Below are positions 39,613-48,136 of a DNA stretch of 54,787 bases, in pieces. The translations under genes and the position numbers were made by a program. The DNA is from Flavobacteriales bacterium (GTDB lineage Bacteria; Bacteroidota; Bacteroidia; Flavobacteriales_F; PHOS-HE28): positions 1-54,787 of the forward strand of contig JAGNUG010000012.1 of the NCBI GenBank assembly GCA_017987115.1. Reading direction: 5' to 3'. How positions within the stretch are numbered: position 1 is the first letter of the stretch; the number at the start of each line of letters is the position of its first letter. Under the pieces are notes generated by a model, which made no database searches, had not been told where the DNA came from, and saw only the letters and a program-made list of their open reading frames with translations.

Positions 39613-39903
39613 ATGGAAACCGAAGAACTGATAGCTATGCAGATCTACTGTGACAAAGAAGGTCTGGAGGCTAGTTTTGTTGAGGCACTGCACGAACGGG
39701 GTCTGATCAGGATCACAACGATCAAAGAACAGCGCTATGTTGAACCGGAATACCTGCCGCACATAGAAAAACTGGCCCGAATGCATTACGACCTGCAGAT
39801 CAATCTGGAAGGCATCGAAGCAATAAGTCATATGCTGGAACGCATGGAAACCATGCAGCAGGAAATGCGCGTATTACAACAACGACTTGGAATTTACGAA
39901 TAG
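39613..39903 (+). CDS. cbpM: CbpA modulator CbpM (MerR-like)
   Basis: The 96-residue protein, METEELIAMQIYCDKEGLEA then EALHERGLIRI, TIKEQRYVEPEYLPHIEKLARM and HYDLQINLEGIEAISHML, is CbpM, which binds the CbpA J domain and inhibits it. In Bacteroidota it is also annotated as a MerR-like chaperone modulator. It follows cbpA by 3 bases, and an ATG for a VOC gene lies 8 bases downstream. Confidence 0.88.
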   Translation: METEELIAMQIYCDKEGLEASFVEALHERGLIRITTIKEQRYVEPEYLPHIEKLARMHYDLQINLEGIEAISHMLERMETMQQEMRVLQQRLGIYE

Positions 39904-39910
39904 GACGAAC

Positions 39911-40330
39911 ATGTCAGCAAAACAAGTGATCCCAGCATTGACCTATGTGGATGCAAAAGCCGCCATCAAGTTCCTATGCAGCGCATTCGGTTTCGAAGAA
40001 CATCTTGTTGTGCCCGGAGAAGGCAACGTGATCCACCACGCACAATTGAAATTGGGAACGATCATGATCATGTTGGGCAGTTCCAACAAGGAAAGTGAGT
40101 ACTCCAAGTTGGTAAGGTCGCCGCAAGAACTAAACGGCGTTGTTACCCAAAGTCCGTATATCATTGTCGATGATCCCGATTCCTTTTATGCAAAGGCCAA
40201 AGCACATGGTGCACGCATCGTTGTTGAACTGAAGGATGAGGACTACGGTGGTCGCGGATTTACTTGCGCTGATCCAGAAGGGCATTTATGGAACTTCGGT
40301 TCTTACGATCCATGGGCCGACCAAGGTTGA
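39911..40330 (+). CDS. VOC family protein (second in window)
   Basis: From ATG 39911, a 139-residue bleomycin-resistance-like VOC protein: VIPALTYVDAKAAIKFLCSAFG, then IHHAQLKLGTIMIMLGSSN, PYIIVDDPDSFYAKAKAHGA and GRGFTCADPEGHLWNFGSY. This is the PhnB/YdcE-like group. The substrate is unknown. It starts 7 bases after cbpM; the frame start at 39887 lies inside cbpM and is less likely. Confidence 0.85.
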   Translation: MSAKQVIPALTYVDAKAAIKFLCSAFGFEEHLVVPGEGNVIHHAQLKLGTIMIMLGSSNKESEYSKLVRSPQELNGVVTQSPYIIVDDPDSFYAKAKAHGARIVVELKDEDYGGRGFTCADPEGHLWNFGSYDPWADQG

Positions 40331-40393
40331 AGGGTAATGAACCGGGCTTAACTCAGATCAGCAAAGGGATAAAGAACCGAGCATTGTTCGTCC

Positions 40394-40957
40394 ATGGATC
40401 ATTACGCAACGCTTGGCCTTTCCTATACTGCGGATACGCATGCAATCAAAGATGCCTATCGCTCTTTGGCCAAGCGCTACCATCCGGATGTATCCAACGA
40501 AGCGAATGCACACGAACAATTCATTCGGGTAACCCAAGCCTATGAGATCCTATCCGACCCGATCAAACGTTCCCGTTACGATGTGACCCGGTTCAGTCCG
40601 AGCCCACGTTCCGCGCCGGCTAAAGAACAGGCCAGGTATGAACGGAATGTGCGCCGCGATCAGCATTCCGCGAAAGCCAGAGCGGAACACTTCGGCCGTA
40701 TGAAGTATGAAAAATTCGATCATGAATACTTCAATTCCAATGTGGCTTATTTCTTACCCAAAATGGCCGGTTGTTTCGGTATTTTCATTGGCATTATGCT
40801 CTGTTGGATCATCATTGGCGGCCTATTGCTACTTTTTGGCCTGCCAACTATCCTTTTGGTCGTTGTCATGTTCGTCAGCATTCCGGTAGGTGTTTGGCTA
40901 AGTGTACTTTTCGATGACTGGCATAATAAGAAGGCAAAAGCTCGAGCCGAGCAGTGA
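40394..40957 (+). CDS. Membrane-anchored J-domain protein
   Basis: The 187-residue protein has an N-terminal J domain (HYATLGLSYTADTHAIKDAY; HPD at 30-32), a basic linker (RYERNVRRDQHSAKARAEHF) and two C-terminal hydrophobic helices (GCFGIFIGIMLCWIIIGG, LPTILLVVVMFVSIPVGV). It probably recruits DnaK to the membrane. It is separate from CbpA, which has no membrane helix. It is followed 53 bases later by a Gre-like gene. Confidence 0.88.
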   Translation: MDHYATLGLSYTADTHAIKDAYRSLAKRYHPDVSNEANAHEQFIRVTQAYEILSDPIKRSRYDVTRFSPSPRSAPAKEQARYERNVRRDQHSAKARAEHFGRMKYEKFDHEYFNSNVAYFLPKMAGCFGIFIGIMLCWIIIGGLLLLFGLPTILLVVVMFVSIPVGVWLSVLFDDWHNKKAKARAEQ

Positions 40958-41010
40958 TCATAACCGGGATCTTTAGGTTCGATCGACTACCCCGATCTTT
41001 GTCCCTTACC

Positions 41011-41514
41011 ATGAGCAGAGGATTCGTACGTGAGAACGATCAGGAGGAAGCCCCTTTCATTCCACCGCGCGCTGCATTGCCGGATGGCGTGACCAATTAT
41101 GTAACACCCAGAGGTCTTGAACAATTGCAGGCTGAACGCAAGGCATTGGAAGCTCAACGTTCCGAGGCACGCGGAAGTGAAGATGAACGTCGCAGATCAT
41201 ATGCGGTGATCGATGGTAAGCTGAACCTATTGAATGAACGGATAGTTACAGCACGTATTGTAGAACGGACAGTCGATCCATTGGAGGATGTCCGTTTCGG
41301 TGCTACAGTGACATTTGAACATCAAAAAAGTCCGCAGCGTGGAAAGCAATTCACATTCACGTTGGTCGGTGTAGATGAAGCTTCCGTAAAACAACAACGT
41401 ATAGCCTTTACTTCACCCATCGCACGCGCGTTGATGGGAAACCGTACCGGAGAAACGGTTGAATTCAAACTTGGTTCCGTCGTTCAATTATTGAAGATCA
41501 TCTCGATCTCCTAA
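41011..41514 (+). CDS. GreA/GreB family transcription factor
   Basis: The 167-residue protein has a GreA/GreB N-terminal coiled coil (YVTPRGLEQLQAERKALEAQ to VIDGKLNLLNERI) and C-terminal domain (VRFGATVTFEHQK, SPIARALMGNRTGETVEFK). The family rescues backtracked RNA polymerase by cleaving the transcript 3' end; whether the coiled-coil tip has the two acidic residues (EDER here) supports a GreB-like activity. The N-terminal 20-residue extension (MSRGFVRENDQEEAPFIPP) is extra. A GATCTTTG element lies 9 bases upstream of ATG. Confidence 0.85.
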   Translation: MSRGFVRENDQEEAPFIPPRAALPDGVTNYVTPRGLEQLQAERKALEAQRSEARGSEDERRRSYAVIDGKLNLLNERIVTARIVERTVDPLEDVRFGATVTFEHQKSPQRGKQFTFTLVGVDEASVKQQRIAFTSPIARALMGNRTGETVEFKLGSVVQLLKIISIS

Positions 41515-41541
41515 CGTTGCAGGAGTTAAGTAACTCATTGA

Positions 41542-41757
41542 ATGGATACGAAAACCATAACCATCCACACCGAATACATCGAATTGAACCAACTGTTGAA
41601 ATTAGCGGGAGTCTGTAATAGCGGTGGCGAAGGAAAGATGCTGGTAGCAGAAGGTCTGGTCAAGGTCGATGGCCAACAGGAGCTGCGCAAAACATGCAAG
41701 ATCCGTTCAGGTCAGATCGTTCATTATGGTGAACTGGAAATACGCGTATCACGTTAA
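41542..41757 (+). CDS. S4-domain RNA-binding protein (YbcJ-like)
   Basis: A 71-residue S4 domain: ITIHTEYIELNQLLKLAGVC then GEGKMLVAEGLVKVDGQQE and the basic KTCKIRSGQIV. This matches the YbcJ/RNA-binding S4 group. It is likely a cytoplasmic RNA-binding protein of unknown target. It follows the Gre-like gene by 27 bases. Confidence 0.88.
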   Translation: MDTKTITIHTEYIELNQLLKLAGVCNSGGEGKMLVAEGLVKVDGQQELRKTCKIRSGQIVHYGELEIRVSR

Positions 41758-41786
41758 CCGGACCGATCACACGAAATTGACAAGCA

Positions 41787-42341
41787 ATGCTTCAACTGAA
41801 GACCGACCCTTTTCCAACGCTCAACACCGAACGTCTCGTTCTACGAGAGATCACAATGGACGACGTGGAAGCGGTCTTCGCGATCCGATCGGACGAGCGT
41901 GTGATGCAATACATTGGTAAGCCACGTGCTAAAGACATCAAGGATAGCGTCGAACTCATCGAGCGAGTACAAAAGGGGCGAGAAGAATCCTCATCCATCA
42001 CTTGGGGAATTACAACGAAATCCGATCCCAAACTGATCGGCATGATCGGGTACTACCGCATTCAACTGGAACACTATCGTGGTGAGATCGGTTATGCGCT
42101 ACATGCAGACCATTGGCGGAAAGGGATCATGAGCGAAGCAACAAAGGCAGTTGTCTCACATGGTTTTGAAGGCCTAGGGTTCCATAGTATAGAAGCTCGT
42201 ACGGATCCGAAGAACAGTGCATCCAACGCTTTGCTGCAGTCCAATGGATTCGTTCGCGAGGGGCTTTTCAAGGAGAACTATTTTTGGAACGGAAAATTCC
42301 TTGATAGCGCCATCTACTCAAGGATCGCGCCTGAGATCTAA
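41787..42341 (+). CDS. GNAT family N-acetyltransferase (RimJ/RimL type)
   Basis: The 184-residue protein starts FPTLNTERLVLREITMDDVE, followed by a GNAT core: IGMIGYYRIQLEHYRGEIGY, the acetyl-CoA loop HADHWRKGIMSEATKAVV, HSIEARTDPKNSASNALLQ and the closing NGFVREGLFKENYFWNGKF. RimJ/RimL proteins acetylate ribosomal proteins, but members of the group act on many substrates. It begins 29 bases after the S4 gene. Confidence 0.92.
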   Translation: MLQLKTDPFPTLNTERLVLREITMDDVEAVFAIRSDERVMQYIGKPRAKDIKDSVELIERVQKGREESSSITWGITTKSDPKLIGMIGYYRIQLEHYRGEIGYALHADHWRKGIMSEATKAVVSHGFEGLGFHSIEARTDPKNSASNALLQSNGFVREGLFKENYFWNGKFLDSAIYSRIAPEI

Positions 42342-42881
42342 CACAGGACAACCGTACCTGGTCGTCTCGACCGCTATCTGCGTACAGGGAAAAACTCAGC
42401 TAAGACGCGTGGTTTTCGGTACACGGCAACGCAATGACATTATTGAAGAAGTATCGGGTGGTCCGAAAACGAAATGATCCCGGTAAACCGGGACCATTCC
42501 TTAACTAGAAGTAAATTTCAGGGCTCTCCCTCCCTTGGTTCACTTCACGTCATTTTTAATGCTTTTCAAACCAAACTATGGTCTCTGAACGTAGAGTCGC
42601 GTTGATCAGTATTTCATGACAACATATTCCTACTTCGAGTAACATATTGTTTCTTCTATGCAAAAGTATTCAGGACAAAGTCAACTTGAACCTTCAATTC
42701 GACGAAACCGACATTGCACCACACTAATTAACACGCACCCTAACCGAAGCTATAAACTTGGCCTCCATCGCATATGGTATGCAACTCACTGAATTAGAAC
42801 AAGAGACCTGTAAGATCTCGTCGCTTTGGTCAAGGTAATAAGGCTTGACGATGGCTATCTCCATTACGTAACTTGCCGATC
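42342..42881. other. 540-base stretch without a recognisable gene
   Basis: Short frames exist (for example ATG 42659, 45 codons), but none has a family match or a convincing start. A small hairpin TCCCGGT-AA-ACCGGGA lies at 42478-42493, after the acetyltransferase. The segment 42500-42870 is AT-richer than the neighbouring genes. It may be a decayed region or a regulatory segment; I see no repeat, RNA gene or mobile element in it. Confidence 0.5.
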
Positions 42882-43670
42882 ATGACCTACGGTCAACAAG
42901 AAAAGCGTATTCCACTGCTACTGATCCACGGTTTTCCATTGGACCGGACCATGTGGCGCCCTCAGTTGGAGGGGCTGCGCGACGTAGCACGGCCGATAGC
43001 ACCTGACCTACGTGGCTTTGGTGACTCCGGCGATACGCCGGACATCATGAACATGGGCGACTACGCCTCGGATCTTCATGCACTGTTAAGAACGATGGGG
43101 ATCCAACAAGCCGTGATCTGCGGACTCTCTATGGGAGGGTATATAGCCCTCGCTTTTTTGCAGAAATATCCATCGATGGTCCAGGGCTTGGTGCTATGCC
43201 ACACAAAGGCTACCGACGATCCGGAAGAAACACGAAAGGCAAGGCTCCTGACGGCCAAGACCGTGCTGGAAAGTGGCTCATCAAATATTTCTGTAGGACT
43301 TTACGACCGTATGATCTCGGAGCATACCAAACAGACACGGGTCGATGTTACGGACCACCTGAAGAGAATGATGGACCGACAGGAACCAGCGGCGATCGCC
43401 GCAGCTTCTCGCGGAATGGCTGTTCGACCGGACAGGACCGATATGCTTGCAAGCATTACCGTGCCAACACTGATAATCACAAGCGAGCAAGACCAATTGA
43501 TCCCGGCCAGTGAAAGCACTAGCATGCATGAGGCCATTCCCGGAAGTACACTCGTGCAGATCCCGGATACCGGTCACCTCAGCAATATGGAGAACAGTGA
43601 CGCTTTCAATGAACAGCTAAGGCTATTCCTACTTAGCGTTGGGCGTAGACAACACCTTCAGAACGCCTGA
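42882..43670 (+). CDS. Alpha/beta hydrolase
   Basis: A 262-residue single-domain hydrolase. It shows the oxyanion-hole motif LLIHGFPLD, the nucleophile elbow GLSMGG (catalytic Ser), PTLIITSEQD with the acidic residue, and DTGHLSNMEN with the catalytic His. The cap-domain helices lie between. It is in the epoxide-hydrolase/haloperoxidase-like group, with unknown substrate. ATG 42882 is the likely start; an in-frame TTG at 42873 is possible. Confidence 0.88.
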   Translation: MTYGQQEKRIPLLLIHGFPLDRTMWRPQLEGLRDVARPIAPDLRGFGDSGDTPDIMNMGDYASDLHALLRTMGIQQAVICGLSMGGYIALAFLQKYPSMVQGLVLCHTKATDDPEETRKARLLTAKTVLESGSSNISVGLYDRMISEHTKQTRVDVTDHLKRMMDRQEPAAIAAASRGMAVRPDRTDMLASITVPTLIITSEQDQLIPASESTSMHEAIPGSTLVQIPDTGHLSNMENSDAFNEQLRLFLLSVGRRQHLQNA

Positions 43671-43818
43671 ATCCCAGAAGCCTATCTGGCTATGAGCTGA
43701 GGTACCCGGATAATGCCGCTGATCAACTATCTTCGATCCGCGCCATATGGAGCGAAAAATCCTTTGGCAACCTTTTTGCATTCCTGAACGTCTATCCATT
43801 GAAAACCACCTAACCCCT

Positions 43819-44205
43819 ATGAAACCACTAACCATCGCTTTTGCCGTACTTGCTGCACTTTCTTATACAGGCATCCATGCACAAACAGGCACAACGACAG
43901 CAGAGACTGCCATTTCACTAGAAAAACAAGCCGCTTGGATGACGGAAGTAGGCCTGAGTGAGGAACAGATCGCGAGCATGAAAGCTGCTGATCTACGTTA
44001 TTCCGAGGCTATGAACGCTTTGAGCAAAGCAGAAGGTGATCGGGATGCACGCGTCCAACAAAGCAAAGAACTTCGCGACCAGCATGGCCGCGAGATCAAA
44101 GAGATCCTGACCCCGGAACAATACACACAAATGAAGGCCATTCGTGCTGAAAAACGCGCCGCAGGAGCGGAACAACGTCAGCAAACTGCACCTCATAACG
44201 AGTGA
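43819..44205 (+). CDS. Periplasmic Spy/CpxP-like protein, copy 1
   Basis: From ATG 43819, a 128-residue protein with a signal peptide (MKPLTIAFAVLAALSYTGIHA). The mature helical part has the LTxxQ-style repeats VGLSEEQIASM and ILTPEQYTQMKAIRAEKR, linked by a charged helix. Spy-like proteins act as periplasmic chaperones or metal and envelope-stress sensors. It resembles the gene at 44377. A frame extends upstream to 43747 without an obvious better start. Confidence 0.8.
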   Translation: MKPLTIAFAVLAALSYTGIHAQTGTTTAETAISLEKQAAWMTEVGLSEEQIASMKAADLRYSEAMNALSKAEGDRDARVQQSKELRDQHGREIKEILTPEQYTQMKAIRAEKRAAGAEQRQQTAPHNE

Positions 44206-44376
44206 CCGGATCGATCCTCCAAGTGTATTAAGGGTGTTCCACGTGAATACCCTTTTGCAGTTGGAGCATTACCATTTGTTGTGAATGATACGTGATCGAA
44301 CTATTCGGCACGAGAATTGTCAAATTCACATTCAACGAACCCCAACACCGGAATTCCGGAGAAAACCATAAGGAAC

Positions 44377-44799
44377 ATGAAGAAGTTAATGATGATCGCA
44401 GCAGTGACCATTTTCACAGCTGCAGCGGTGAACGCACAGGACCAGGAACGCAAGACACCCGCAGAGCGTGCCAAGATCCAGACTGAGCAAATGACAAAGG
44501 CACTGGACCTGACTCCAGAGCAAGTTGAGAAAGTTAGTTTACTGAATGCTCAATACGCTGAGAAAGCTGAAATGATGCGTAAAGAACGTCAGGCTCAGCG
44601 CCAAGCAATGAAAGAGGAGAACAAAGGTGCCGGTCGTGAGCTACATGACGCTCGTATGAACGACCTGAAAGGGATCCTGACCCCGGAGCAATTCACCAAA
44701 ATGGAAGCTATCAAGGAGGAAAAGAAAGAAGAGCACATGGAAAAGCGCAAGGAAATGCGTGGATCCGATGCTGGCGATAAGAAAGAGATCAAGAAGTGA
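44377..44799 (+). CDS. Periplasmic Spy/CpxP-like protein, copy 2
   Basis: From ATG 44377, a 140-residue protein with a signal peptide (MKKLMMIAAVTIFTAAAVNA). The mature part is highly charged and helical: LDLTPEQVEKVSLLNAQYAE, and ILTPEQFTKMEAIKEEKKEE, matching the LTPEQ repeats of the neighbouring copy. A strong terminator follows. The pair may be tandem duplicates or two subunits; there is a 171-base gap between them. Confidence 0.8.
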   Translation: MKKLMMIAAVTIFTAAAVNAQDQERKTPAERAKIQTEQMTKALDLTPEQVEKVSLLNAQYAEKAEMMRKERQAQRQAMKEENKGAGRELHDARMNDLKGILTPEQFTKMEAIKEEKKEEHMEKRKEMRGSDAGDKKEIKK

Positions 44800-44816
44800 T
44801 CCAAGCAGATACTTGA

Positions 44817-44850
44817 AGCCCCGCAGCGATGATCGTTGCGGGGCTTTGTT
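44817..44850 (+). terminator. Terminator after the Spy-like genes
   Basis: AGCCCCGCA (44817-44825) pairs with TGCGGGGCT (44837-44845), and the stem extends inwards with one G-T pair. TTGTT follows. The stop codon of the second Spy-like gene is 17 bases upstream. It also lies 23 bases beyond the end of the convergent BlaR-like gene and may serve both. Confidence 0.75.
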
Positions 44851-44872
44851 GCTAATAGGCACGGCACGCAGG

Positions 44873-46009
44873 TCAATCTCCAAGCTTGAATACAATAGGT
44901 AACACCATTGATGCATCCACTGCCTTGCCTTCATTCATTCCAGGCTCCCAGTTCGGCATGGAACGGATGACCCGTAATGCCTCAGCACCAAGGGAAGGAT
45001 CGGTGCTTTCCTTTATGCGCGCCTTGTCGACCCGACCATCACTTCGAACCACGAACTCAATAAGCGCTTTTCCCTCCAGACCCAGTTTTGAAGCCTCCTT
45101 CGGGTAATTCAGCTCCTCAGCGATATAACTGAACAACGCTTCTTGGCCACCTTTGAAAGCTGGCATCTTATCGATCTTCCCTTTGGTTGGTTCTTGAACC
45201 GTCGCTCCCGGAGCGCTCCAGGATACGGTCATCAAAGCAACGAATGCAAGTGGTATGATCAACGCATACCTGATCAGCGCCTTTCGCGGCGAACGTTCAC
45301 GGTGTAACATGTTTATTCGGGTTTTAAGGGTTAATGAACGAAAACTATTGGTGAGTGAATTGGTTGGAACGCCCATGGCATTCGCGATCAATAAGGCATC
45401 ATAATCGGATGTAACTTCATTGACGGCTTCATCTGCTTGGAACTCATGGACCAGCTTCAGTTCCCGAATGGCCCAACGCCAGATCGGGTTCCACCATGAG
45501 AGCGCACTGAAGATCTCGTAGAACAGAATATCCCAGCTATGGCCATGCCTAACGTGAAAGGCTTCGTGCATATAGATCGGGGCGACATCCTCCCTATTCA
45601 GGTCAGTCGGGATCCGAATAGCACCGTATAACGAGAACGCCTCGACATTCCAATTCCGGGTCATGCGCCACGCTTGCCAATACCGTCCCAATAACAGCGC
45701 GAACGCAACCAAACAGCCGCCCCAATGGACAAACAGCAATGCTTCAACCAGATCGAACGACCCAAGTGATCCTGGCACCTGCCCTTGCTCAATGATCAGT
45801 TCGGGCATTGTAAAAAGTAGACCGGTATCCTGAAATACGGAAGTGACCTCGAACTGTGGGATGGACCAGGCAACGAATGGTGCGACCAGTAACCACAAGC
45901 GGTTCGCAGAAAAGAAAGTGGTTCTGCGCAATACAAGCCAATAGACGGCGCAGAACAACAAGAACACGACATTCGCTTTAACGATCAGTGTGAGTGGTTC
46001 AATGTTCAT
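44873..46009 (-). CDS. M56 (BlaR1-like) membrane metallopeptidase with C-terminal TonB domain
   Basis: The 378-residue protein has four membrane helices (about residues 8-25, 38-50, 88-110 and 247-263) and a cytoplasmic zinc-protease loop with HEAFH (148-152) and EFQADEAV, the M56 metal set. In place of the penicillin-binding sensor of BlaR1 it carries a TonB C-terminal domain: MPAFKGGQEALFSYIAEELN, KALIEFVVRSDGRVDKARIK and MPNWEPGMNEGKAV. It probably cleaves the BlaI-like repressor in response to an envelope signal. Its ATG overlaps the BlaI-like stop by 4 bases. Confidence 0.9.
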   Translation of the reverse strand: MNIEPLTLIVKANVVFLLFCAVYWLVLRRTTFFSANRLWLLVAPFVAWSIPQFEVTSVFQDTGLLFTMPELIIEQGQVPGSLGSFDLVEALLFVHWGGCLVAFALLLGRYWQAWRMTRNWNVEAFSLYGAIRIPTDLNREDVAPIYMHEAFHVRHGHSWDILFYEIFSALSWWNPIWRWAIRELKLVHEFQADEAVNEVTSDYDALLIANAMGVPTNSLTNSFRSLTLKTRINMLHRERSPRKALIRYALIIPLAFVALMTVSWSAPGATVQEPTKGKIDKMPAFKGGQEALFSYIAEELNYPKEASKLGLEGKALIEFVVRSDGRVDKARIKESTDPSLGAEALRVIRSMPNWEPGMNEGKAVDASMVLPIVFKLGD

Positions 46010-46386
46010 TTTTCCCTGTGTTTCTTGATCAGAATAAGAAGTTCATCGAGATCCTCGGCCGAAAGATCCTCGCGTTCAATGAAGTGGCTCAGTAATTCGT
46101 GTGCAGAGCCTCCGAAATAATTCTTGGTGAACTGTTTTATCGTGCGTTCCCCATATTGATCACGAGAGATAATGGGATGGTAACGGTGTGCTCTTCCGAA
46201 CGCTTCGTGCCCAACGAACCCCTTCTGTTCCAAGATCCGGATGATGGTACTCACTGTGGTATACGCCGGCGCCTTGGCCGCTCGAACTGGTTTCGGCATT
46301 GCTTCCATCACATCTTTTACGAACCCCTTTTCGATCTGCCAAAGGGCTTGCATGACCTGCTCTTCTGCCCGTGTCAACTGTTCCAT
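46006..46386 (-). CDS. BlaI/MecI/CopY-type transcriptional repressor
   Basis: A 126-residue winged-helix repressor: LTRAEEQVMQALWQIEKGFV, then TTVSTIIRILEQKGFVGHEA, RYHPIISRDQYGER and a C-terminal dimer helix. The family dimerises and is inactivated when cut by an M56 peptidase, which is the next gene (4-base overlap). It is expected to bind the inverted repeats at 46395-46433 just upstream and so repress its own operon. Confidence 0.93.
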   Translation of the reverse strand: MEQLTRAEEQVMQALWQIEKGFVKDVMEAMPKPVRAAKAPAYTTVSTIIRILEQKGFVGHEAFGRAHRYHPIISRDQYGERTIKQFTKNYFGGSAHELLSHFIEREDLSAEDLDELLILIKKHREK

Positions 46387-46390
46387 GATG

Positions 46391-46433
46391 CAAGTATAAC
46401 TAAATTTATAGTTATAGAACTAAAAACCTAGTT
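46391..46433 (-). promoter_or_regulatory. Double BlaI-type operator overlapping the core promoter
   Basis: Two copies of AACTA-N6-TAGTT lie at 46398-46413 and 46418-46433, with centres 20 bases apart (two helical turns). The first is extended to TATAACTA-N6-TAGTTATA (46395-46416). On the minus strand TATACTTG (46398-46391) resembles a TAnnTTTG -7 element and overlaps the first operator. The ATG of the repressor at 46386 is 4 bases away. Confidence 0.75.
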
Positions 46434-46555
46434 AACGGTACGGATCGAACAGGGAACGGTAAAGTAGGTTAATGGATAAGCCGCTTGGAACCAGACACTG
46501 CAGCGTGTACGCAAGCACGCAATACCGAAAGAGCTAACTCAGTTACTTGGAAAGT

Positions 46556-47029
46556 CTACCGTAGATCGAACTTCACCTTTCTCCGCAACCGTGCACGAAC
46601 AGGCACACCGTTCAAGAGCGCGGGCTGCCATTTGCTCAATCCTTGGGTCGCGCATACCACCCTGCTATGCAATACCGTGCAGCCCTCTTTCATGAATTCC
46701 ACATTGCTAACCGAACCATCGGTATTCACGACGAAATCAAAGATCATGACGGAAGAACCTATGCAGCTTTCCATAGGTGGCAATTTGCCGCACGTTGCAG
46801 GTTCCAGTAAATGGTCCTCCAATGCCTTATCCCCACCCGGGTAGATCGGCTTTACATCCACGGAACGCAGGTCATGGATCTTACCATTGTCCGCACCCAC
46901 AGCGTTGACCGTACCTGAATCATACACCTTTTGTGCATTATCGGAATTTCCCTTCAGAATATCCACGCTGGACTGCCCAATTGCTAGCGTTGGAGCAAGA
47001 CTTAGAACAAGTAGGACCGATCGGAACAT
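46556..47029 (-). CDS. Exported single-domain TonB C-terminal-like protein
   Basis: From ATG 47029, a 157-residue protein with a signal peptide (MFRSVLLVLSLAPTLAIG) and a TonB C-terminal domain in its second half (SSVMIFDFVVNTDGSVSNVE, STVLHSRV, LSKWQPALLNGVPVRARLRR). No membrane helix or proline-rich linker is present, so it is not a classical TonB. It lies upstream of the BlaI-like gene on the same strand, 169 bases away, and shares the TonB-like fold with the BlaR-like protein. Function unknown; its upstream frame to 47185 is not believed. Confidence 0.75.
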   Translation of the reverse strand: MFRSVLLVLSLAPTLAIGQSSVDILKGNSDNAQKVYDSGTVNAVGADNGKIHDLRSVDVKPIYPGGDKALEDHLLEPATCGKLPPMESCIGSSVMIFDFVVNTDGSVSNVEFMKEGCTVLHSRVVCATQGLSKWQPALLNGVPVRARLRRKVKFDLR

Positions 47030-47130
47030 GACCAAAGTTAGCTCAACCCGAACACATCCCGCTACATTTGGCGGAACAGCGGTCGGATGAAATGAGATGA
47101 TCGCACCTCGCAGAACTGTAGACCGGAACC

Positions 47131-48135
47131 ATGAGCAACGTATACTACCCAGACTATCTCCAATTGGATAAGATCCTCGGCGCACAAGCTCCGGAAAGTG
47201 ACAAGCATGGTGTGAAGGCGCATGATGAAATGCTCTTCATCATCATCCACCAAGCCTATGAACTTTGGTTCAAGCAAGTTTTGCATGAGGTCGGAAGTGT
47301 GATCGAAATGTTCGCTGATGACCATGTGGATGATAATGGCGGTGAACTGAACATTGCTGTACACCGCTTGCAACGTGTAACCACCATTCTGGAATTGTTG
47401 GTAAAGCAAATGGATGTTATGGAAACCATGACACCATTGGACTTTTTGGACTTCAGAGATCTGTTACGCCCGGCAAGTGGATTCCAGAGCATGCAGTTCA
47501 AGATCCTTGAAGCACGCTTAGGACTGCGCATGGAAGCACGTTTCGGCAAGCAATACTATACGAGCCAGTTGAAGCCGGAACACAAAGCAGAGATCGAAAA
47601 ACTCGAAAGCATGCCCACCCTGCTTGAGTTGGTGAACACTTGGTTGGAACGTATGCCGTTCTTCGATGCGAAATACTGGGACGGTAAAGAGGGTGCATTC
47701 TTTTCGCAATTGGAAGCCATTTACACCGACAGTTTGGTAAAGGGTGAAGAAGGTAATGCTGAATTATGGCGGACCATATTCAACACAGGATCTCCTGAGC
47801 GTAAGCTAAGCCCTAAGGCTTCGCGCAGTGTGGTGTTCATCATGCTCTACCGCGATGAACCGATCCTGCAACAAGCATTCCGATTCCTGCAATCGTTGTT
47901 GGACATTGATGCGGGCATGGCGGCATGGCGCAGCCGTCACGTGAACATGGTACACCGCATGATCGGCCTGCGCGTAGGCACTGGTGGCAGCACGGGTAAA
48001 GCCTACTTGAAAGGTGCCATGGACAGCCACTACATCTTCAGTGAGATCGCGGACCTGAGCAGCTTCTTATTCGAGCGCAGAAAATTGCCAGCACTACCAG
48101 AAGGCGTTAAAAAGGCGATGGGGTTCGGGGCGTGA
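47131..48135 (+). CDS. kynA: Tryptophan 2,3-dioxygenase
   Basis: The 334-residue haem enzyme converts L-tryptophan to N-formylkynurenine. The distal-site motif MLFIIIHQAYELWFKQ (His40) and the proximal RHVNMVHRMIGLRVGTGGST (haem-ligand His275, with GTGGST binding substrate) are intact. The length is typical for bacterial and animal TDO. It probably starts the kynurenine route to NAD or anthranilate, the other genes of which are not here. It converges with the beta-CASP gene, with one base between the stop codons. Confidence 0.95.
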   Translation: MSNVYYPDYLQLDKILGAQAPESDKHGVKAHDEMLFIIIHQAYELWFKQVLHEVGSVIEMFADDHVDDNGGELNIAVHRLQRVTTILELLVKQMDVMETMTPLDFLDFRDLLRPASGFQSMQFKILEARLGLRMEARFGKQYYTSQLKPEHKAEIEKLESMPTLLELVNTWLERMPFFDAKYWDGKEGAFFSQLEAIYTDSLVKGEEGNAELWRTIFNTGSPERKLSPKASRSVVFIMLYRDEPILQQAFRFLQSLLDIDAGMAAWRSRHVNMVHRMIGLRVGTGGSTGKAYLKGAMDSHYIFSEIADLSSFLFERRKLPALPEGVKKAMGFGA

Positions 48136-48136
48136 C

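Noticed and set aside
42659-42796. 45-codon ORF in the 540-base gap
   Set aside because: No signal peptide, domain or ribosome site, and the composition is AT-rich. Probably chance.
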